64,000 bases of DNA from NCBI RefSeq assembly GCF_000816245.1, contig NZ_CP007769.1, positions 1,086,464-1,150,463 on the forward strand, in the 5' to 3' direction. Of this stretch, positions 29,305 to 39,900 are shown one piece after another (the first letter of the stretch is position 1; every line of letters begins with the position of its first letter). The stretch comes from Campylobacter sp. RM16704 (GTDB lineage Bacteria; Campylobacterota; Campylobacteria; Campylobacterales; Campylobacteraceae). The notes beneath the pieces were generated by a model. It did no database searches. It was not told the origin of the DNA and saw nothing but the letters and a program-made list of their open reading frames with translations. The position numbers and the translations under genes are program-made.

Positions 29305-30669
29305 TTATTTGTTTTTGATAATTTCTTCCAAGCTTAAAGCACCATCTAGCAAAGTTTGCTCATCATAGGCTTTACAAATTAATTGAGCTGAAATATTAAG
29401 TCCATTTTCATTTTTTCCTACTGGCACACTAATGCCACCAAGCCCTGCTAAATTAACTGAAATAGTAAATACATCTTCTAAATACATTTGCACCGGAGTT
29501 TTAACATCATTAAAACCAAAAGCCACACTTGGAGCAACCGGCATAAAAATCAAATCACAATCACTTAAAATTTCTTCATACTTTTGTTTGATAAATCTTC
29601 TAGCTTTTTGAGCTTTAATATAATAAGCATCATAGTATCCGCTACTTAAAACAAAGGTTCCAAGCAAAATTCTTCTTTTTACTTCTTCGCCAAAACCTTC
29701 ACTTCTACTATTTACATACATTTGGTTTAGATTATCGCATTTTTCACTTCTTCTACCATATCTTACACCATCATAACGACTTAAATTTGCACTTGCTTCA
29801 GCTGCAGCAATGATGTAATAAGCAGCAACGTCAAATTTAGAATCCATCAAATCTTTATAAACAATCTCATGACCATTTACTTTTAGCATATCTATGGTTT
29901 TTAACAAGGCTTGTTTTACATCTTCATTAGTTTGTTCTACATAATTTTTAATTACAGCTATTTTTAGCTTTTTACCTGCATTAAGTTTTGGCGTAGTTGG
30001 TTCAAAAGCTATATTTGCACTTGTGCTATCTTTTTCATCATACCCTGCGATAGCATCATACAAAATCGCAGCATCTGTAACATTTTGAGTAATCACTCCA
30101 ATTTGGTCAAGACTTGAAGAATATGCGGCTAATCCATACCTACTAACTCTTCCATAACTTGGCTTAAACCCTACACATCCACAAAAAGCAGCAGGCTGTC
30201 TTACCGAGCCACCCGTATCTGAACCCAAACTCGCCAAAGCTATCCCAGAAGCAACTGCAGCAGCACTCCCTCCACTACTTCCACCTGGGACTTTAGTATT
30301 ATCAAGCGGGTTTAAAGTTTTACCATAAAAAGAAGTCGCACTTGTGCTTCCCATAGCAAATTCATCCATATTACATCTTCCAAATGGAGCAAAGTTATTT
30401 TTACGCAAATTTATAATAACACTTGCATCATAAGGTGCTACATAACCTTGTAAAATTTTAGAACCACAAGTTAATTCCCAATCTTTTACACTAATATTAT
30501 CTTTTATAGCTACTGGCACACCTACACCTGAAGTATTTAAGTCTTTCTCTAAAAATTGCTCTACATAAGCACCTAAATGTTTTTGTTTATGTGCTTTTTC
30601 ATTTAATTCTTTTTTTAGATTTTCTAATTCTTCATTTGAAAATTTCAAAGCTTCTTTTAAAGTTACCAT
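29305..30669 (-). CDS. gatA: Glu-tRNA(Gln)/Asp-tRNA(Asn) amidotransferase subunit A
   Basis: A 454-residue amidase-signature enzyme. The Ser-cisSer-Lys triad is visible as K56 (AIKDNI), then [15 protein letters not shown] and [13 protein letters not shown] near residues 130-165. GatCAB converts misacylated Glu-tRNA(Gln) or Asp-tRNA(Asn) to the correct amide using glutamine. gatB and gatC are not in the window. The start overlaps the preceding small gene by one base. Confidence 0.95.
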   Translation of the reverse strand: MVTLKEALKFSNEELENLKKELNEKAHKQKHLGAYVEQFLEKDLNTSGVGVPVAIKDNISVKDWELTCGSKILQGYVAPYDASVIINLRKNNFAPFGRCNMDEFAMGSTSATSFYGKTLNPLDNTKVPGGSSGGSAAAVASGIALASLGSDTGGSVRQPAAFCGCVGFKPSYGRVSRYGLAAYSSSLDQIGVITQNVTDAAILYDAIAGYDEKDSTSANIAFEPTTPKLNAGKKLKIAVIKNYVEQTNEDVKQALLKTIDMLKVNGHEIVYKDLMDSKFDVAAYYIIAAAEASANLSRYDGVRYGRRSEKCDNLNQMYVNSRSEGFGEEVKRRILLGTFVLSSGYYDAYYIKAQKARRFIKQKYEEILSDCDLIFMPVAPSVAFGFNDVKTPVQMYLEDVFTISVNLAGLGGISVPVGKNENGLNISAQLICKAYDEQTLLDGALSLEEIIKNK

Positions 30670-30776
30670 TATTTATCCTTAAATTTTTTAACCAAATAAA
30701 ACAAAAAAAGCGTGATAAATAAAAAACAAATTAGAGTAATCACAACCACGCTAAAAGGTAAAGCTTGCTCAAACAT
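30669..30776 (-). CDS. Conserved 35-residue membrane protein between ileS and gatA
   Basis: A small ORF that encodes [20 protein letters not shown] and a further hydrophobic stretch ending in the basic tail VKKFKDK. This predicts one transmembrane helix with a cytoplasmic C-terminus. It overlaps ileS by 8 bp at its start and gatA by one base at its stop, a layout that is hard to explain unless it is translated. A similar tiny gene lies between ileS and gatA in C. jejuni. Function unknown. Confidence 0.75.
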   Translation of the reverse strand: MFEQALPFSVVVITLICFLFITLFLFYLVKKFKDK

Positions 30777-33534
30777 TTTTTGCTTTTTCCACACTATTAC
30801 ATCTTGGACATAAGCATTCTTCTTCTTTTGCTAAAAACTTCCAACATCTTGGACACTTATGCAATGAAGAACGGACAATTTTAAAACTATGATCATCTAT
30901 TTTAAATTCACTCAAAGCTTCTTTATCATCTAAGCTTTCAACCAAACTTACCATAAACCAATCAGCTACTTCTTCAATATCTTCACTCAAAAGCTCATTT
31001 GCACTTGTTTGTAGGCTTAACTCTAAAGTTGATTTGATGATTTTATCTTTTTTTAATACATCAACAAGCTCAAAGAATTTTTCCCTTGATTTTACAAATA
31101 ATTCATCTTCGATTTTATACTCATAATCAAAGCCATTTTTCCACATCAAATCAAATACATCTTTAGCATTTTCTTTAATAACTGCATTTGCATGTTCTAA
31201 TGCCTCGTCTATGGTATAAGTTAAACTTGGAGCTAAAAGTGTGAAAAGTTTTCTAGCTATTAGCACCATAGCACTCTGCGCACTTATTCTTTTTGCATCA
31301 TCTTTAGCATTACAATACAATCTATCTTTACAAATATCTAAATAAATTCCACTCAAATCAGCACTTAAAAAATTTAAAAGCACACTAAAGCCTTTTGCAA
31401 ATTCATATTTTTCAAAAGCAGCTTCACATGTTTCAAAAGCAATTTTTGCACGCATTAAAATCCACTTATCTAAAAGCGTGAAATTTTTTGTTTCTAAAAA
31501 TTCTATATCATTAGTATTTGCAAGTAAAAATCTTATAGTATTTCTTATCTTTCTATACTGCTCACTTACTTGCTTTAAGATATTATCTGAAATTTTTAAA
31601 TCACTTGAATAGTCACTAAGCATAATCCAAAGTCTTAAAATCTCTACCCCATAATTTTTAGCTACATTTTGAGGTAAGATTACATTGCCTTTAGATTTAC
31701 TCATTTTTTGACCCTTTTCATCAACGGTAAAACCATGAGTTAAGATATTTTTATATGGAGCTTTATGATTAATAGCAGTTGAGATTAAAAGCGAGCTTTG
31801 AAACCATCCGCGGTGTTGATCACTTCCCTCAAGATACATCGAAGCTTGGTATTCTCCTGCGTCATATCTAGCTGAGTTTAGTACTGCTTCCCAAGTACTA
31901 CCACTATCAAACCAAACATCTAAAATATCATATACTTTTTCTAAGTTATTTGGATCATATTTAGTATTTGGCGGTAATAAATCTTTAATTTCTAAATCCC
32001 ACCAAATATCAGCACCATTTTCTTCAAAAAGGCTTACTAAATGATCTAAAACTTCATCATCAAAAATCACTTCTTTGGTAGTTTTGTCTCTAAAAAATGC
32101 TATAGGCACACCCCAATCTCTTTGTCTTGATATACACCAATCAGGGCGATTTTCTATCATAGAGCTAAGACGCTTAATTCCACTTTCTGGATAAAATTTC
32201 ACGCTATTTAATTGCTCTAGTGCTAGTTCTCTTAAAGATTTTCCATCTAATTTTTTTTCATCCATTAAGATAAACCATTGCTTTGTAGCTCTATAAATAA
32301 CTGGTTTATGTGTTCTCCAACAAAATGGATAAGAGTGGATAAATTTAGAACTTTCAAGCAAAGCATCGCCAAGCAACTCCAAAATACGCTCATTTGCTTT
32401 AAAAATATGAAGCCCTATAAACTCACTTAACAAATGCTCTGGTAAAAGCCCTTTAACTCTTAGCGTTTCATCATAACATCCACCATCATCTACTGGCATA
32501 ATCACTTCAATGCCATATTTTAAACACACATAATAATCATCCTCGCCATGCCCTGGTGCAGTATGAACAAGTCCTGTTCCACCTTCCATTAAAACGTGAT
32601 CACCTAAGATTAAAGTAGATTTTCTTTGATTAAGTGGATTAATAGCATTTAAATTTTCAAATTCAACACCTAGAAGTTCTTTTTGAATTTCACCTTTGGT
32701 AAAGCCTTTATTTATCATAGCTTCAAGCAATGCTTTAGCAAAAATAAAACCTTCTTCAGTGATAACATATTTTTCATTTGGATTTAAAGATATAGCTTGA
32801 TTTGCTGGTAAAGTCCAAGGTGTGGTAGTCCAAATAACTGCTTTTGCTTTTTCAACGCCTAATTTTTCGCAAGATTCTTTATCAAGTTTAAATGCTACAT
32901 AAATAGAATAATCTTCTTTGTCCTCATACTCTACTTCAGCTTCTGCTAAAGCACTCTTAGCAGCCCAACTCCAAAAAACAGGTTTACTTCTTTCAAGCAA
33001 AAGTCCTTTTTTAGCTATCTTGCACAAAGCCTTATAAATATCTGCCTCAAAAGCATTTTTCATAGTTAAATACGGCTCGCCCCAATCAGCAATCACACCT
33101 AAAGATTTAAATTCATCTCTTTGGATATTTACAAATTCTCTTGCATGCTCTCTACAAAACTCACGAATTTCTTTTTTGCTAAAACTTTGCTTTTTATCTT
33201 TAAGCTTAACTTCAACTTGCTGTTCTATAGGTAAACCATGACAATCCCATCCTGGAGTAAAACGCACTTTCTTGTCTTGAAAATAATGCATTTTTATAAT
33301 GATATCTTTTAAAATTTTATTTAAAGCATGACCAATGTGCAAATGCCCATTAGCATAAGGAGGACCATCATGTAGAGTAAAGCTTTCGCTTACTCCTTGT
33401 CTTTTTTGTTTCATTTTCTCATAAGCATAATTGTTTTCAAACCACTTACTAAAACGCTTAGGCTCAAGCTCTGCTAAATTTGCACGCATTGCAAAAGTAG
33501 TATTTGGAAGCAATAGCGTATCTTTATAATCCAT
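30769..33534 (-). CDS. ileS: Isoleucyl-tRNA synthetase
   Basis: A 921-residue class I synthetase that charges tRNA(Ile) and edits valine. The HIGH-type motif is [12 protein letters not shown] near residue 60, the KMSKS loop is [10 protein letters not shown] near 600, and the editing domain lies between. The C-terminal zinc knuckle shows CPRCWKF and CLCPRCN. I start it at the ATG at 33534, preceded by GAAGGTGG, because the protein then begins [10 protein letters not shown] as in relatives. The TTG at 33549 is less likely. It heads the long minus-strand operon. Confidence 0.96.
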   Translation of the reverse strand: MDYKDTLLLPNTTFAMRANLAELEPKRFSKWFENNYAYEKMKQKRQGVSESFTLHDGPPYANGHLHIGHALNKILKDIIIKMHYFQDKKVRFTPGWDCHGLPIEQQVEVKLKDKKQSFSKKEIREFCREHAREFVNIQRDEFKSLGVIADWGEPYLTMKNAFEADIYKALCKIAKKGLLLERSKPVFWSWAAKSALAEAEVEYEDKEDYSIYVAFKLDKESCEKLGVEKAKAVIWTTTPWTLPANQAISLNPNEKYVITEEGFIFAKALLEAMINKGFTKGEIQKELLGVEFENLNAINPLNQRKSTLILGDHVLMEGGTGLVHTAPGHGEDDYYVCLKYGIEVIMPVDDGGCYDETLRVKGLLPEHLLSEFIGLHIFKANERILELLGDALLESSKFIHSYPFCWRTHKPVIYRATKQWFILMDEKKLDGKSLRELALEQLNSVKFYPESGIKRLSSMIENRPDWCISRQRDWGVPIAFFRDKTTKEVIFDDEVLDHLVSLFEENGADIWWDLEIKDLLPPNTKYDPNNLEKVYDILDVWFDSGSTWEAVLNSARYDAGEYQASMYLEGSDQHRGWFQSSLLISTAINHKAPYKNILTHGFTVDEKGQKMSKSKGNVILPQNVAKNYGVEILRLWIMLSDYSSDLKISDNILKQVSEQYRKIRNTIRFLLANTNDIEFLETKNFTLLDKWILMRAKIAFETCEAAFEKYEFAKGFSVLLNFLSADLSGIYLDICKDRLYCNAKDDAKRISAQSAMVLIARKLFTLLAPSLTYTIDEALEHANAVIKENAKDVFDLMWKNGFDYEYKIEDELFVKSREKFFELVDVLKKDKIIKSTLELSLQTSANELLSEDIEEVADWFMVSLVESLDDKEALSEFKIDDHSFKIVRSSLHKCPRCWKFLAKEEECLCPRCNSVEKAKNV

Positions 33535-33607
33535 ACTATCCACCTTCAAAAATTTAAAAATAGCTAATTCTACTTAAAATACTTTTAATTTGCACTTATT
33601 TTTTTGC

Positions 33608-33613
33608 TATAAT
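33608..33613 (+). promoter_or_regulatory. -10 box of the CinA-like gene
   Basis: TATAAT, 22 bases upstream of the GTG start at 33635. It lies inside the longer frame that begins at 33590, which argues against that longer start. Confidence 0.6.
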
Positions 33614-33634
33614 CACAACAAAAAAAGGAAAATT

Positions 33635-34726
33635 GTGAAACATTTAATCATCGTTATGGGAAATGAACTTATTATCAATGATAATTATATGCGTTATATT
33701 CAAGAAGAATATAAAAAGCAATTTTTAGAACTTCATGAGTTAAAATTTATTTCTAAACCTGACAAAGACCTTCCTTTTTTACTTGAAAAACTTTCTCAAG
33801 AGTACGATTACATAACAATTTTTAGCACAAATGAATACTACACAACTATAGCTAAAATTATAGCAACCTTAAACGATGATGCTCTAATCTTAGAAAATGA
33901 TACTTTAGTACCATCAAAAGCAATTCGCGTAAAGAATAGTTTTATAAGCAACCTCAAGCAGTGTTGTATTAATTTATTAAATACTAATGTGGAAACAAAA
34001 TTACCACAAATTTTACAAGAACCAAAATTAAATTATGCATATTTTTGTATTTTAGATATAGATGAAACAAGTGCCAATATTTTACTTAACACTTTAACAA
34101 AATCATTCGAGATTCAAGTAAAATCAAGCACTTTACTTGAAAATTTAATTTGCATAAGAGCAAGTGCTAGCCAATATGGCAAATTAGAAGGTTTTTTAAA
34201 AGGAGTTTTTAAGTTATTTTCTGGGAAAGTATTTTTAGGAAACAATCCTGTTAAATTTGTAGTCAAGAAACTTTTAGAAAAAAAATTAAAAATATCCTTT
34301 GCAGAAAGCTGCACTGCTGGACTTTGTGCTTCAAAATTAGCCGAAATTTCTGGAATTTCAGATATTTTCGAGGGTTCTTTGATAACTTATTCTAATCGTT
34401 TGAAAAATTCTTGGCTTGGAGTGAGTAATGATACCCTAGAAAGTGTAAGCGAATATTCTGATCGTTGTATTTATTTTATGCTAAAAGGCACATTTAAAAC
34501 TACAAATTGTGATTTTGCTTTAGCAATTAGTGGTGTAGCAGGAGAAGAGAGTGACAAAAACACAAAAGCAGGCACCATCTATATAGGAGCTATGTATAAA
34601 GATGGAACCTTTTTACAAGAATGTATTCATATACAAGGTAATAGAAACTACACAAGAGAGCAAGCTAGTCTAGCTGCTTATAGCTTAATGCTTAAATTAA
34701 AACCTGAAATTTTCTTTGGTGTTTAA
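33635..34726 (+). CDS. CinA-like protein with C-terminal PncC amidase domain
   Basis: A 363-residue protein from the GTG at 33635, nine bases after AAAGGAA. The C-terminal 160 residues are a PncC/CinA_C domain (nicotinamide-nucleotide amidase), seen as AESCTAGLCASKLAEI, GSLITYSN and AISGVAG. The usual glycine-rich SGxAGPGGG loop is altered to SGVAGEESDKN. The N-terminal 200 residues replace the MoCF-like COG1058 domain with a divergent sequence. PncC recycles NMN to NaMN in NAD salvage. It diverges from ileS and converges with tpsB. Confidence 0.75.
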   Translation: MKHLIIVMGNELIINDNYMRYIQEEYKKQFLELHELKFISKPDKDLPFLLEKLSQEYDYITIFSTNEYYTTIAKIIATLNDDALILENDTLVPSKAIRVKNSFISNLKQCCINLLNTNVETKLPQILQEPKLNYAYFCILDIDETSANILLNTLTKSFEIQVKSSTLLENLICIRASASQYGKLEGFLKGVFKLFSGKVFLGNNPVKFVVKKLLEKKLKISFAESCTAGLCASKLAEISGISDIFEGSLITYSNRLKNSWLGVSNDTLESVSEYSDRCIYFMLKGTFKTTNCDFALAISGVAGEESDKNTKAGTIYIGAMYKDGTFLQECIHIQGNRNYTREQASLAAYSLMLKLKPEIFFGV

Positions 34727-34767
34727 ATTTATCCACAAAAGTGTATTTTGAGTGATGATTAAACCTA

Positions 34768-34786
34768 GGGTGTTAAAAATACACCC
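34768..34786. terminator. Hairpin between cinA-like gene and tpsB copy 1
   Basis: GGGTGT (34768-34773) pairs with ACACCC (34781-34786) across a seven-base loop that contains the tpsB stop. The left arm is outside the duplicated block, so the second tpsB lacks this hairpin. Confidence 0.5.
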
Positions 34787-36734
34787 CACCACTTAAATAT
34801 AATTTCATTCTATGATCATCATCTAATTTGTATTTATGTAATGCTCTTGCTCCATCAAGTTTTATATAATACTCATTAGCTTTATTATAAAGTATTTGTA
34901 AGCCTAGTGCATCTAAGAAATGATCATCTACTAATCTATTACCTGAATCTTTTTCATACCAAGCATAACCTATATCATAAAAGGGAGTAAAATAAAAATT
35001 AGTATTTGGTATATTTATTCTTATACCAAAGTTAGCTACTATAGTATTATCTCCATCACCTTCTCCATTATCATAAGCTCTTACTCCATAAGCTCCACCC
35101 AAAGATGAACTTTCAGAAGAATCAAGCTCAAAATTCCCTAATACCTTTTGATAGTTTATATTAACAGTATGAGTAATATATTCATTAAAACTATAATAAT
35201 TATTCAAACTAGCATTGAGTTTTCTAAACCAACCAAAGCCATTACCACCACTTTTAGATGTATCTCCAAATACAGTAGTTCCATCATCTTTTACCTTACC
35301 TATGCTTATTTTAGCACTATAACTTAAGGTATTGTTTTCAAAGCCTCTAAATAAACCTTCTAAACCCATACTTCCTACATTAGAACTTTTATCAAAGGTT
35401 AAAAGATCTAAGGTTACATCACTAAGTATTTTATGATATATACTAGAAGTTATATAAAAAGATGAATTAGTATTAATCCATATAGGATAAGAAAAATCTA
35501 TACCAAAATTCCTAGAAGTACCACTAAAACCTAAACCCTCATATTCTCTTCCTAAATAATAAGTTCCTTGAGATATACTAGGAGTAATTTTTAAATTACC
35601 TACAAAGAAAGTATAACTTGCTCCATAATTGATTTGTTTTTCATCACTAGATTGTAAGTAAAAATTATAATAATCTCCCATATTAAGTATAGAATTAAAT
35701 CCCATACTAATACCAGCTCTATATTCTCCTGCACTCTTAATACCATAATTATCACTATATATTAATACATTAGCCTTAGTATCAGGTTCTACTTCTATAA
35801 GAATATCAGTTTCACCTACATTCTCTCCTGCTTGTAAACCTGCTAAGGTTTGAAGTCCATACATTTCATTGACTTTATATACACTATCTTCTATTAATTT
35901 AGTAGAAATGATTTTACCTTTGATTCTTTGATTGAGCTTACTTTCTAAAAAATGATCTTTTATAGTAGTTTTATTTTTTATTATATACTTACCTAATACT
36001 CCTAAAGAAATATTAACTTGAATGTTTTTTCCATCAAATTCTTGTTGAGGAATATAAGCTGTTGCTGCAGGATAACCATTTACTTGAAAATAATAAGCAA
36101 TGATATTAGATATATCTTGTAAATCTTGTAAGCTAAATCTTCTTGTTTTAAACTCACTCACTAAGCTTTGTAAATCTTCTTCTTTAATACCTAGTTTTTC
36201 AAAGCTAGTGTTTTCATTAGTAAGAACAAATTTATATTGAGTGAGTATTTTTTTATTAGTAGTAGTATTGGTTAAATTAGTATTATTAGTAGTAGTATTA
36301 ACTTTATTGTTTGAAGTATTATTATTTATATTAGTATTATTTTCTTTATTGGTAGTATTATTAGAATTATTATTGTTAGTTTTATCTTTTGTATTAGAAT
36401 TAGTATTAGTTTTATTATTGTTTGTATTAGTGGTTGGGTTGGTATTAGTTTGATTGTTTAAGTTATTAGTAGATGATTTAGCTTTTTCATCTTCTTGTTT
36501 AAATTTTTCTTCTAATTCTTGTTTTTTTTCTTCAAAGTCTTTTTTAGCTTCTTGGCTTTTTTTATAATCATCTTGGGTTTTTAGATTTTCTTTGATAGCT
36601 TTGTTTTGAGGGATGTTTTTATCAGGGGATAATTCTATAATTTTTCCTATATCATTTTTAGTTATAGTGATACTTCCATTATTAGCATAAACTAAAGAAC
36701 TAATTGCTATGGTGCTAAGTAAAAGTTTTTTCAT
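34773..36734 (-). CDS. TpsB outer-membrane transporter of two-partner secretion, copy 1
   Basis: A 653-residue ShlB/FhaC-type protein. A signal peptide ends in SLVYA (residue 17). A charged helical stretch at 55-87 and an unusual Asn/Thr-rich linker at 88-160 follow. The POTRA domain at about 168-245 shows VNGYPAATAYIPQQ. The 16-strand barrel occupies the rest, with GVRAYDNGEGDGDN matching the TpsB VRGY loop and a terminal F typical of outer-membrane barrels. TpsB recognises the TPS domain of TpsA in the periplasm and exports it. It lies 121 bp after tpsA and is identical to the copy at 60823-62784. Confidence 0.9.
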   Translation of the reverse strand: MKKLLLSTIAISSLVYANNGSITITKNDIGKIIELSPDKNIPQNKAIKENLKTQDDYKKSQEAKKDFEEKKQELEEKFKQEDEKAKSSTNNLNNQTNTNPTTNTNNNKTNTNSNTKDKTNNNNSNNTTNKENNTNINNNTSNNKVNTTTNNTNLTNTTTNKKILTQYKFVLTNENTSFEKLGIKEEDLQSLVSEFKTRRFSLQDLQDISNIIAYYFQVNGYPAATAYIPQQEFDGKNIQVNISLGVLGKYIIKNKTTIKDHFLESKLNQRIKGKIISTKLIEDSVYKVNEMYGLQTLAGLQAGENVGETDILIEVEPDTKANVLIYSDNYGIKSAGEYRAGISMGFNSILNMGDYYNFYLQSSDEKQINYGASYTFFVGNLKITPSISQGTYYLGREYEGLGFSGTSRNFGIDFSYPIWINTNSSFYITSSIYHKILSDVTLDLLTFDKSSNVGSMGLEGLFRGFENNTLSYSAKISIGKVKDDGTTVFGDTSKSGGNGFGWFRKLNASLNNYYSFNEYITHTVNINYQKVLGNFELDSSESSSLGGAYGVRAYDNGEGDGDNTIVANFGIRINIPNTNFYFTPFYDIGYAWYEKDSGNRLVDDHFLDALGLQILYNKANEYYIKLDGARALHKYKLDDDHRMKLYLSGGVYF

Positions 36735-36953
36735 ATTGGTTTTTTCCTTTATTTTAATTAATCTTTTATTTTAAAGTTAAGAGTTTTTGTTTTTTTTATT
36801 TATTTGTTTTTAATTATATAAACTACTAAAAATTAGTAGTTTATATAGATTGTTTTTAAAAACTTCTAACTATGCAAGGATTCATAGTTTTAAAATTATC
36901 ACTTACTATACAAATCTTTCCTTTTTGCATTAGGGCTGTTTCTTCTACTTCTT
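34775..36953. repeat. 2.18-kb direct repeat, copy 1 (tpsB plus 3' end of tpsA)
   Basis: Matches 60825-63003 base for base by eye at a constant offset of 26,050. The only differences seen are six mismatches clustered at 36867-36874. The left edge falls inside the tpsB stop codon (TAA here, TGA in copy 2). The right edge is about 98 bases into the tpsA coding end. Confidence 0.9.
36815..36847. promoter_or_regulatory. 15-bp stem hairpin in the tpsA-tpsB gap, copy 1
   Basis: Perfect arms 36815-36829 and 36833-36847 with an AAA loop, nine bases after the tpsA stop. An A-rich, not T-rich, stretch follows on the transcribed (minus) strand, so it is not a classic intrinsic terminator. mRNA processing, 3'-end protection of tpsA or partial attenuation are possible. 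Confidence 0.6.
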
Positions 36954-39900
36954 GCTTTTCACTTTCTTCTTCTAAAGTATTATCACCTATTAGATTGAGT
37001 GAGGCAGTTTGTTCAAAATCTAAATCAGTTTTTGGAAGATCAGGTTTGTTTGGATCTTCTCCATCGCCACCACCACTAATTGGTTTATTTACATCAGGCA
37101 CAACAAGCAACATATCTTTAAAATTACCTACAACACTTACCTTAGTAGTATTATTTGCAGTTTTAAAATCTTTAAGATCTTTTTTATAAACTGATAAATT
37201 AGCATAAAGCTCTTTAGCTTCTTTGTTTAGTTTTGTGATATTATCTTTTATAATGATAAAAGCTGGATCATTTTCATTTTTAAGTCCTTTTTTTATTAGC
37301 ATTACAAAATTATCATAAGCTTTTATTGCTTGATCTAATTTATTTTGATTAGCTAATAATTGTTCTTCAATCAAAAGACCATCTTTAACTGTATCATTAT
37401 AAAGAGTAATTAATTTATTATGCCATAAGTTTTTATTAGTATTAAAAACATTAACTTTATTTCCAGCATTATTAAACGAAGTTTCAAATTTTGTTTTTAC
37501 GCTATTATCTTTAAAATTAACACCAGTTGTTGTGTTGTCTTTATATGCATTTAAAAAGCTTAAACTTTGTAGTAATGCTCTAGCATCTGTTTCATTAACA
37601 CCTAAATAAGAAGTCATAAATTTAACTTGCTCATTTTCTGTTTTACTAGCAATTCCTGGATATTCTTTTAATAGTTTAGCCAATAATCTCATATTTATTT
37701 TATAATTAACTTTATCAATATCTTTGATAATATATTCATCCCATATATCATTGCTAATTAAATCATCATTGTCTAATTGTGCTTGTTCGTTTTTAATGCT
37801 GTTAATATCAGGTAAATATACTGGTATTTGAGTGATAGTAAAATCTGTAGTAAAGGTAAAACTATCTCCATTTTGGTGTAAACCATAATCTTGAAATTTT
37901 TCTTGAATTTTATTCTTAAATTGTGTATAAAAATTTTGCTCTTGACTAGCTGCATATGATTGCAAATTAAAATCAACATCTGATGGCATTTGCACAACCT
38001 TAGTGGCTTCTGATGTTGCTAGTATATTATTAGGTGCCCACATAAAGACATTTTTATACTGATTTTTATGTTGTGGTTTATTGCTGCTGATTGTAAAATT
38101 TCCAATTAGCTTATAATAATCAGCCACTGAAGATTTAATTGTAGCATCTTTATTAAAAAACATATAAATATTATTAAAACTATTTCTATTTGTATTCACA
38201 ACAAAACCAGCAGCCCCTGTTAATTGATCTGGATGATATGTCGTAGAACCCTCTGCTATTATACTTCCCATATTATTCATAATTATATTAAAATACCTTG
38301 AATCTCTAGAGACAGATACAAATCCAGCAGCATAACTAAATTCAGATTTATTTGTTGCTATGGCATTTATTTTTCCTATATTGTTTAAAACTATATTAGA
38401 AAGATCACTAGTTGTCATTCTTCCAGCAAAACCAGCAGCATAAGATAAGTCATTTTCTCCGAACCAACTTTCCTCATTGTTGAATTCTCCATTATTATAT
38501 GCTTTTATTAATTTTATATTATTTAAAACTATATTGCTATAACTATCTCTTCTTATATTATCTCCTGTTTCACCCTCTTGTTTAAGCTGAAGATCATTAT
38601 ATGCATGACCTACAAAACCTCCAGAATACGCAAACCTTTTGTGTGCAAAAGCCTCAATATTTATTATATTATTAAGAACAATATTATCAAAACTATTTCC
38701 AATTTTATTATAATTATAATTTCCTGTCCATATTTCACCAGTAAAACCACCTGAATGTGCTACACTAGATGCTTGACTATATATTTTATTGATATTTTTT
38801 AAATAAATATTATCTAAAGTACTTGCAGATATATAACAATAAGGATTACTAGCATCATTGCCACAATTACGCGACCATTCTAAAGTATCAATAATACCAC
38901 CAGCAAAACCACCTGCTCGAGCATATCCTCCATCTACTGTTGAAATTGCTTTTATTTCATTTACATTAGAAAGTGTTATATGTGATGCAGAACTTCCACC
39001 AAGCATAATCCCTACAATACCTCCAGCAAACACTGAACCTTTATCACTATTTCCTATAACACTCCCATTTTCATAATCTACATTGAAATTTTTTAGTGTT
39101 CCATTAGATATAACTCCAAAAATACCCAAATACATATCATCATTAGAACCTTTTATATTAATATTTTTTAAAGTATAACCTTGTCCATCAAAGATTTTAT
39201 TAAAAGCACCTATATCAACAGGGTTGCCATATTGTAAATCGTATTGATTTCCTACTATCATATTGGTGTATTCATTATCTTGTTTTTGCCCATCACCATT
39301 TAAGTCTATCCAATAATTAGCATAGTTTTTATTGTTATTACCACCAAAATCTATATCTTTAGTAAGTCTATATTCACTAGCACTAGTTCTAAATCCTGTT
39401 TTGTTTTCATTCCACCCTTTAGCAAAATGCCACCAATCTACATCAGAACCTATACCTACATATGCATCTTTTTTAAAGTTATTATTTCCACTAATCTTTG
39501 AAAACACACTAAAAGAATATGGATTATAATAATATCCATTAGCATTTAAATATGCATTACCTTTTGTTTTTGCATCAACATTTAGACCTTGTAAAGTATT
39601 GCCATCTATACTAGCTACATCTACATAAACTTCATTACCTTCTAGTTTTATATTTTTAGCCATAACTTTATTTATGTTGTTATAGTTTTCAGAGCCTAAT
39701 ACTACCTTGTTACCTTGTAGGGTAATATTATTTGCATTAATATTACCCATATTAACCACATTACCTAATTTATTAGGTTTAAATACAGGTGAAAAGCTTA
39801 AACCATCATTGAAATTATTCATATTAGCAAAGTTTTGCATAGCTGCACTATCCATAGATGAAGTAGAAGCCACAAAGCGATTAGCATTGATAGTTCCTGT

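Noticed and set aside
34729-34737. DnaA-box consensus TTATCCACA
   Set aside because: Single site with no cluster, DUE or dnaA gene nearby; not evidence for an origin.
36241-36453. Val/Leu-rich plus-strand ORF of 70 codons (also at 62291-62503)
   Set aside because: It is the antisense of the Asn/Thr-rich tpsB linker; codon complementarity alone gives the V/L composition, and no ribosome site is present.
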